Part shown: in pieces, positions 59,580-64,000 of the stretch
How positions within the stretch are numbered: the stretch's first letter is position 1
How the letters are laid out: the number at the start of each line of letters is the position of its first letter
Assembly: GCA_020637805.1 (NCBI GenBank)
Contig: JACKJU010000005.1
Location: 1 to 64,000, forward strand
DNA length: 64,000 nt
From: Nitratireductor sp.
Lineage (GTDB): Bacteria; Pseudomonadota; Alphaproteobacteria; Rhizobiales; Rhizobiaceae
Reading direction: 5' to 3'
Position numbers and translations under genes: made by a program
Notes under the pieces: generated by a model
Databases searched by the model: none
What the model was told of the DNA's origin: nothing
Seen by the model: the letters and a program-made list of their open reading frames with translations, nothing else

Positions 59580-60395
59580 TTGAAACTAGCCAGCATCGCA
59601 GTCCTGCTGTTCTTCGCGCTTTGGCGGCATGCCGTTGCAGAGACCGAGGTCGATGTTGAACTCGTTCTGGCCGTGGATGTATCCCGTTCCATGAGTGCGG
59701 GAGAACTCGAAATACAGAGAAGGGGCTATGCCGAGGCGATCCGCGATCCGCAGGTGGTCAAGGCGATTTCGGAAGGCCTGGTTGGTCGCATCGCGGTTAC
59801 CTACCTGGAATGGGCTGGTGACGGTAACCAGCGTGTCGTGGTTCCATGGATGGAGATCGCGAACATGGACGATGCGCAATCCTTCTCCGCCCGTCTTGTC
59901 GCGACGTCCGGCTTTACCATGCGCTACACATCGATTTCGGGAGCGCTTTTGACAGCTACGAGGCTTTTCGAGGGCAATGGCTTTGCCGGGCTGAAGAAGG
60001 TGATCGACGTTTCCGGCGACGGGCCGAACAACCAGGGCGTGCCCGTCGAGGAAGCGCGCGATCTTGCACTTGGCAACAAAATCGTCATCAACGGGCTGCC
60101 GTTGATGACCAATGAGGGCGGCTTTTCCAGGTTTTCAATTCCCAATCTCGACAAGTACTATACGGACTGCGTGATCGGTGGTCCGGGCTCGTTTTCGCTG
60201 CCGGTCAGGAGCTGGGAAGAGTTTCCCGAAGCGGTGAGACGCAAGCTGGTGCTGGAACTCGCGGGATACGAAATGCCGGAAACCGGTCGCATTCCGGTTG
60301 TGAAAGTACAGTCTGGCGGGGATGGAAACGCCGACAAGTTCGATTGCCTGATCGGCGAGCGGTTGCGCCTGCAATGGGATGGCTCGCTGCAGTGA
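59580..60395 (+). CDS. DUF1194 (von Willebrand A-like) secreted protein, TTG start
   Basis: A 271-residue exported protein. The signal peptide is MKLASIAVLLFFALWRHAVA (initiator read from TTG). Then comes a vWA-like domain of DUF1194 type: VELVLAVDVSRSMSAGELEI holds the MIDAS-type DVSRSMS, with VIDVSGDGPNNQG as the second metal-site part. It probably binds a partner protein in the periplasm. AGGGAGG (59564-59570) touches the ATG at 59571, leaving no spacing, but lies nine nt before the in-frame TTG at 59580, so the TTG is preferred; ATG 59523 would lack a ribosome site. Its function is unknown. Confidence 0.8.
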   Translation: MKLASIAVLLFFALWRHAVAETEVDVELVLAVDVSRSMSAGELEIQRRGYAEAIRDPQVVKAISEGLVGRIAVTYLEWAGDGNQRVVVPWMEIANMDDAQSFSARLVATSGFTMRYTSISGALLTATRLFEGNGFAGLKKVIDVSGDGPNNQGVPVEEARDLALGNKIVINGLPLMTNEGGFSRFSIPNLDKYYTDCVIGGPGSFSLPVRSWEEFPEAVRRKLVLELAGYEMPETGRIPVVKVQSGGDGNADKFDCLIGERLRLQWDGSLQ

Positions 60396-60437
60396 ACAGG
60401 GGACCTGCCGCAAGGGCGGGAAGGGGGAAGGAACCAC

Positions 60438-61571
60438 ATGGCAATACCGGCACCAGATTTCACCCTCGGCGTCGAGGAAGAGTACCTGCTGGTCGACAGT
60501 GAGACGCTGAATCTGATTTCCGCGCCATCCCAGTTCTTCGAGGATTGCCAACAGGTGCTCGGCAGCCAGGTGAGTCCCGAATACCTTCAATGCCAGATCG
60601 AGATCGGTACAGGTGTCTGTGCAAACATCGCCGAGGTGAGGGCGGACCTCGCTAGGCTTCGCGGAACGATCAAGGAGACAGCAGACCGCTACGGCATCCT
60701 GCCGCTTGCCGTTTCGTGCCACCCGTTTGCCGACTGGTCGAGCCAGCATCACACGCGCAAGGAACGCTACGACGCCCTGCAGCGCGACCTTGCCGGGGTG
60801 GTGCGGCGGTTGCTGATCTGCGGCATGCATGTTCACGTGGGTATCGGTGACGACGATCTGCGCATCGATCTGATGAACCAGGTTGCCTATTTCCTGCCGC
60901 ACCTGCTGGCACTGTCAACCTCGTCTCCCTACTGGCAGGGCCGCGATACGGGGCTGTCGTCGTACAGGCTGACCGTGTTCGACAACCTGCCGCGCACCGG
61001 TCTGCCGCCGGTCTTCAATTCCTTTTCGGAACTGGAGCGCTCGGTTCAGGTGATCATCGATTCGGGCCTGATCGAGGATTCCTCGAAAATCTGGTGGGAT
61101 ATTCGCCCCTCAGCCCGGTTTCCGACCGTCGAAACGCGCATCTGCGATGTGTCTCCGATCCTTGATCACACGATCTCGATCACCGCGCTGCTGCAATCGA
61201 TTACCGCGATGCTTTTCGACCTGAGGCGCAAGAACCAGCGCTGGCGCCAGTATGACCGCTTCCTGATCGAGGAAAACCGCTGGCGCGCGCAGCGCTACGG
61301 CATGCAGGAAGGGTTGATCGATTTCGGTGCAGGCAGGGTCAAGCCCTATGCCCAGTTGCTGGAGGAACTCATCGAACATGTTGCTCCGCATGCCGAGCAA
61401 CTGGGATGTCTGAAAGAGGTGGAGGCCTGCCGGGACATCGTCGAGACGGGCAACAGCGCCGAACGCCAGCGCGGTATCTACGATGCCTCTGTTTCAGGTG
61501 GTGCAAGCCACGAGGACGCGCTGAAGGATGTTGTCCGCTCGATAGCGGCAGAATTCACGCAGGGTATCTGA
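60438..61571 (+). CDS. Carboxylate-amine ligase, YbdK/GCS2 family
   Basis: A 377-residue member of the GCS2 (glutamate-cysteine ligase type 2) superfamily. It begins FTLGVEEEYLLVDSETL with the acidic metal-binding E-E-E, and continues with LICGMHVHVGIGDDDLRID, WWDIRPSARFPTVETRICDVSP and RWRAQRYGM, all family landmarks. E. coli YbdK has weak glutamate-cysteine ligase activity; the physiological substrate is unknown. It should not be taken as the primary gamma-glutamylcysteine synthetase. The start is well marked (GGAAGG upstream). It follows the DUF1194 gene by 42 bp and is closed by a strong terminator. Confidence 0.9.
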   Translation: MAIPAPDFTLGVEEEYLLVDSETLNLISAPSQFFEDCQQVLGSQVSPEYLQCQIEIGTGVCANIAEVRADLARLRGTIKETADRYGILPLAVSCHPFADWSSQHHTRKERYDALQRDLAGVVRRLLICGMHVHVGIGDDDLRIDLMNQVAYFLPHLLALSTSSPYWQGRDTGLSSYRLTVFDNLPRTGLPPVFNSFSELERSVQVIIDSGLIEDSSKIWWDIRPSARFPTVETRICDVSPILDHTISITALLQSITAMLFDLRRKNQRWRQYDRFLIEENRWRAQRYGMQEGLIDFGAGRVKPYAQLLEELIEHVAPHAEQLGCLKEVEACRDIVETGNSAERQRGIYDASVSGGASHEDALKDVVRSIAAEFTQGI

Positions 61572-61594
61572 CGGCCCACAGGGAGCGGAAAAAC

Positions 61595-61623
61595 AAAAGA
61601 CCCGGCGTGTGCCGGGTCCTTTT
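61595..61623. terminator. Bidirectional terminator between the ligase and DUF1127 genes
   Basis: Perfect 8-bp stem GACCCGGC/GCCGGGTC with a GTGT loop, flanked by AAAA on one side and CTTTT on the other. It can serve both convergent genes. Confidence 0.85.
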
Positions 61624-61645
61624 GCGAGAAGAATGCATTGCCATC

Positions 61646-61972
61646 CTACTCGGCGCGCAGGCGGCGGTGTGCCATGCGCAGTTCGTTCAGCACTTCGGCC
61701 GCATTGACCGATACCGGCTGGGAGAGGGCGTATTCGACGTCGCCCGGGGTAAGGCCGATATCCTTCAGCGTCGCTGCATCTAGACCGCGCAGGTTTTCCG
61801 CTGCAGCCCGGTTCATGCGATTGCGGCGGATCTCGGCGGATTTCGCGAGAAGCGATTTCATTCCCTGAACGAATTCGCTGACGGCAGTGGCAACCAGTTG
61901 CGAAACAGCACCGGTGTGGAACGACCTTGCGCCGGAGTGGCTGGGGGTGTTGCGGATGTCATAAACAGTCAT
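61646..61972 (-). CDS. DUF1127 domain protein
   Basis: A 108-residue protein whose C-terminal half carries a DUF1127 domain: RMNRAAAENLRGLDAATLKD and IGLTPGDVEYAL, with basic and alanine residues around it. The N-terminal 40 residues (MTVYDIRNTPSHSGARS...) are unlike other family members. DUF1127 proteins are small basic proteins; in several alphaproteobacteria they affect RNA turnover and phosphate or carbon metabolism. AAGGAG lies 8 nt before the ATG at 61972, preferred over an upstream frame to 62059. It is divergent from a LysR-type gene, a common arrangement that suggests control by that regulator. Confidence 0.85.
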   Translation of the reverse strand: MTVYDIRNTPSHSGARSFHTGAVSQLVATAVSEFVQGMKSLLAKSAEIRRNRMNRAAAENLRGLDAATLKDIGLTPGDVEYALSQPVSVNAAEVLNELRMAHRRLRAE

Positions 61973-62083
61973 TGTCTTTCTCCTTGTCCTGTCCGGGAAG
62001 AACGTCTTGTGACGGTTCGTCTTCCTCGCTCTGGACAATGAGCCTGGAACATGTTTCAATCAAACGAATAAATCGGACATCAG

Positions 62084-62102
62084 CTTTCAGAAAAATTGAA
62101 AG
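62084..62102. promoter_or_regulatory. LysR-type operator box between DUF1127 and LysR genes
   Basis: CTTTCA and TGAAAG separated by 7 bp contain TTCA-N7-TGAA, a classical T-N11-A LysR-type box. It ends 9 bp before the LysR gene start, where binding would repress that gene, and lies about 110 bp from the DUF1127 start. Confidence 0.5.
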
Positions 62103-62111
62103 ATTGGAAAA

Positions 62112-63041
62112 ATGCAGAACAAGTCAGAGCTTACCGGCCTTCCGCTCGTCGATCTCGAAGTTCTCAAGACACTCGTCGCCATTGCCGAAACGGGCAATTT
62201 CTCCGCTGCGGCGGAAGCCGTGTTCAGAACGCCGTCAGCCATTTCCATGCAGGTGAAGAAACTGGAGGAGATGCTGGGCAAGCCGGTCTTTGTCCGGGAT
62301 TCGCGCTCGGTCAGGCTGACCGATGACGGGGAATTCCTGCTGCGCCATGCGCGCAGGCTGCTGGCGATGAACCGTGAGATGGTGGCTCGCTTCATCACGC
62401 CGGAAGTTGCAGGTGTTGTCAGGCTCGGTGCCCCGGACGATGCCGCTGAGCGGTTCCTGCCGGATACGCTCAGGCGGTTTGCGGAAACCCATCCCTGCAT
62501 CACTGTCGACGTTATCGTCGATTCTTCCGCCAGGCTTCGCAAGCGCATCGCCAATCGCGAAATCGATCTCGCGCTCGTCACCTGCTCGTGTGATGCCGAC
62601 GGTTGCAGCCCGGCGGAGGAAGCCGAGATTGTCTATGAAGAGCAGCTGGTCTGGGCAGCGGTACGCGGCGGAATTGCTGCCGAGAAGCGCCCCTTGCCGA
62701 TTTCGGTCTGGGAGGAAACCTGCATATGGCGCAATGCGGGTCTCGACGCGCTCAAGCGGGGCAATATCGACTATCGCATTGCGTTCCAGAGCGCGCATAT
62801 CTCGGGACAGAAGGCCGCCATTCTCGCCGATCTTGCGGTGTCGCCGATCCCGATTTCAGTCGTAGGTGGAGATATCGTCGCAATCAGCCCGGACCGCATT
62901 CCGATGCCGTCCGGTTACGCGATTGGTTTGATCACCGCCACCAACATGACGGAGCCGGCGAAGGCCGCTGCCGATCACCTCAGGGCATCGTTTGCGATGC
63001 GCAATGCCAACATGAAGCGGATTTCCGCCTCAGCCGCGTGA
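62112..63041 (+). CDS. LysR family transcriptional regulator
   Basis: A 309-residue LysR-type regulator. The N-terminal winged HTH is LEVLKTLVAIAETGNFSAAAEAVFRTPSAISMQVKKLE-type (about residues 15-52). The C-terminal effector-binding domain has VVRLGAPDDAAERFLPDTLRRFAETHP and a helix with IANREIDLALVTCSCDADGC. The extra cysteines there (VTCSCDADGC) are unusual and might confer redox response, but this is only a possibility. It is divergent from DUF1127 with a shared LTTR box in the 139-bp gap. It does not have the N-terminus of LsrB/VtlR, so it is a different regulator. It overlaps the convergent ASKHA gene by 12 bp. Confidence 0.9.
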   Translation: MQNKSELTGLPLVDLEVLKTLVAIAETGNFSAAAEAVFRTPSAISMQVKKLEEMLGKPVFVRDSRSVRLTDDGEFLLRHARRLLAMNREMVARFITPEVAGVVRLGAPDDAAERFLPDTLRRFAETHPCITVDVIVDSSARLRKRIANREIDLALVTCSCDADGCSPAEEAEIVYEEQLVWAAVRGGIAAEKRPLPISVWEETCIWRNAGLDALKRGNIDYRIAFQSAHISGQKAAILADLAVSPIPISVVGGDIVAISPDRIPMPSGYAIGLITATNMTEPAKAAADHLRASFAMRNANMKRISASAA

Positions 63042-64000
63042 GCGGCGCCTGCGGCGTCCGCCTTCGCCACCTGGCGAGGTGTCAAGGACCTTGCGCGGGG
63101 GCAGGGCGACAGCCTTCTCAAGGTTGGGGAAGGCCTCAACCTTGTTCGGCATGGCCATGGCGTTGACGAAGTGGGCCTGGAAATCCGGCTCCAGCGCGGT
63201 TTCGATCTTCTCGATCCGTCGCACCGTTTCCTCGATTTCGCGGCGGTAGCCGCGATTCAGCAGTGCCATTTTTGCGCCATAACCTGCGGCGTTGCCCACT
63301 GCCTTCACATGCGACAGGTCGCAATCCGGGATGAGGCCAAGCACCATGGCGTATTTCGGGTCGATGAAGGTGCCGAAGGCGCCGGCAAAGGAAATGGAAT
63401 CGACTGCGGAAATGCCTTTCTTGTCCATCAGCAGCTTGATGCCAGCGTAGAGCGCTGCCTTGGCGAGCTGGATGGCACGGACATCGTTCTGGGTAATGGT
63501 GAGTGTCTGCTCGCCGCGCCACAGGACGTAGGAAAAGGTGCGGCCGTTTTCGATGATGCGGTCAGACCGGGCTGCCATTGCGCCATCGATCACGCCATCC
63601 TCGGAAATGATGCCGCTCAGGTACATCTCGGCAATCACCTCGATGATGGCCGAGCCGCAAACACCGGTGACGCCGGTTTTTGACACGCCTTCCTCGAAAC
63701 CATCCTCGTTTGACCACTTGTCGGTGCCGATGACGCGGACGCGCGACTCCAGCGTTTCGGGGTCGATGCGCACCCGCTCGATGGCGCCGGGTGCAGCGCG
63801 CTGGCCGCAGGAAATTTCAGCGCCTTCAAATGCCGGTCCGGTGGGTGAAGAGGCCGCGACCACGCGGTCCCTGTTGCCGAGTACGATCTCGGCATTGGTG
63901 CCGACATCCACGACCAGCATTTCGGCGTCCTGCCGGTGCGGACCTTCGCAGAGCGTTACAGCGGCGGCATCGGCACCCACGTGGCCTGCAATGCAGGGCA
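63030..64000 (-). CDS. ASKHA-domain protein (RACo/RamA-like activator), N-terminal part outside window
   Basis: The C-terminal 323 residues of a larger protein (family length usually 600-700 with an N-terminal 2Fe-2S domain) are visible; the frame stays open to the window end (IAGHVGADAAAV). It shows ATPase-like ASKHA motifs LVVDVGTNAEIVLGNRDRVV and ASSPTGPAFEGAEISCGQRA, then FAGAFGTFIDPKYAMVLGLIPD and NAAGYGAKMALLNRG. The family reactivates corrinoid-dependent methyltransferases using ATP and electrons. The C-terminus ends in an arginine-rich tail (GGRRRRRSRG). Corrinoid methyltransferase genes would be expected in the sequence beyond the window. Confidence 0.85.
   Translation of the reverse strand, partial: PCIAGHVGADAAAVTLCEGPHRQDAEMLVVDVGTNAEIVLGNRDRVVAASSPTGPAFEGAEISCGQRAAPGAIERVRIDPETLESRVRVIGTDKWSNEDGFEEGVSKTGVTGVCGSAIIEVIAEMYLSGIISEDGVIDGAMAARSDRIIENGRTFSYVLWRGEQTLTITQNDVRAIQLAKAALYAGIKLLMDKKGISAVDSISFAGAFGTFIDPKYAMVLGLIPDCDLSHVKAVGNAAGYGAKMALLNRGYRREIEETVRRIEKIETALEPDFQAHFVNAMAMPNKVEAFPNLEKAVALPPRKVLDTSPGGEGGRRRRRSRG

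Noticed and set aside
62112..63041. LsrB/VtlR identity for the LysR gene next to DUF1127
   Set aside because: The N-terminal sequence differs from the conserved LsrB/VtlR start, so only the arrangement is similar.

Overview
The window is a contiguous piece of an alphaproteobacterial chromosome. It is most likely Hyphomicrobiales (Rhizobiales), near the Phyllobacteriaceae/Hoeflea-type lineages. This rests on gene neighbourhoods (thyA and folA close together, hflK-hflC-DUF2065-degP, serB divergent from miaA, a leader-controlled ilvI...ilvH operon, ExoD, DUF1127, GlxA and TAXI-TRAP proteins) and on GC-rich coding sequence; it is not a species assignment. I see no insertion sequence, prophage, CRISPR array, rRNA or tRNA gene. 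Genes are densely packed on both strands.

Regions. 1-8.1 kb: end of a Crp/Fnr regulator, thyA, an ExoD-family protein, an AprI/Inh-type lipoprotein, folA, hflK-hflC (behind a strong sigma-70-type promoter), a DUF2065 protein and a DegP-like protease. 8.2-11.5 kb: serB-GNAT operon divergent from miaA, then a diguanylate cyclase. 11.5-16.1 kb: branched-chain amino acid operon with a leader peptide and attenuator (ilvL), ilvI broken by a cluster of frameshifts, a threonine/serine dehydratase and ilvH; then a LysE-type exporter. 16.2-24.9 kb: lipoprotein, RecD-like helicase, hybrid histidine kinase, membrane cNMP-binding protein, PAS-GGDEF-EAL protein with a degenerate EAL domain, and pdxJ.

25-32.3 kb is the main catabolic region. 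A Rieske non-heme iron oxygenase overlaps a glutamine-synthetase-like ligase and is followed at once by a DUF2461 gene, with a near-perfect inverted repeat just upstream. Next come cytochrome b561, a PaaK-like CoA ligase overlapping an enoyl-CoA hydratase, and a DMT exporter. 32.5-35.7 kb: a small three-repeat protein, DUF4396, a TetR regulator whose own promoter spacer is an 18-bp palindrome, and ilvC. 35.7-43.6 kb: TRAP-TAXI uptake operon, divergent aminotransferase, secreted small protein, EEP nuclease/phosphatase, Na+/H+ antiporter. 43.6-50.4 kb: a 0.76-kb gene-free stretch with a long hairpin, then a MetY-like enzyme, alpha/beta hydrolase, 3-hydroxyacyl-CoA dehydrogenase/enoyl-CoA hydratase fusion, glutathione transferase and a small membrane protein. 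50.5-58.7 kb: MscS channel, a divergent mnmD/FAD-oxidoreductase pair (split MnmC), a dimethylglycine-dehydrogenase-like FAD-GcvT enzyme, a phosphodiester-glycosidase-like protein and a GlxA/GbdR-like regulator. 58.8-64 kb: haloacid dehalogenase, DUF1194, a YbdK-type carboxylate-amine ligase, DUF1127 and LysR genes sharing a control region, and the C-terminal part of an ASKHA (RACo-like) protein cut by the window end.

The best candidate for an undescribed system is the Rieske oxygenase / GS-like ligase / DUF2461 operon. The pairing resembles the aniline and alkylamine gamma-glutamylation pathways but lacks their usual amidotransferase and electron-transfer partners nearby. The attenuator-controlled ilv operon, the self-operator of the TetR gene next to ilvC, and the structured gap at 43.6-44.4 kb also merit attention.
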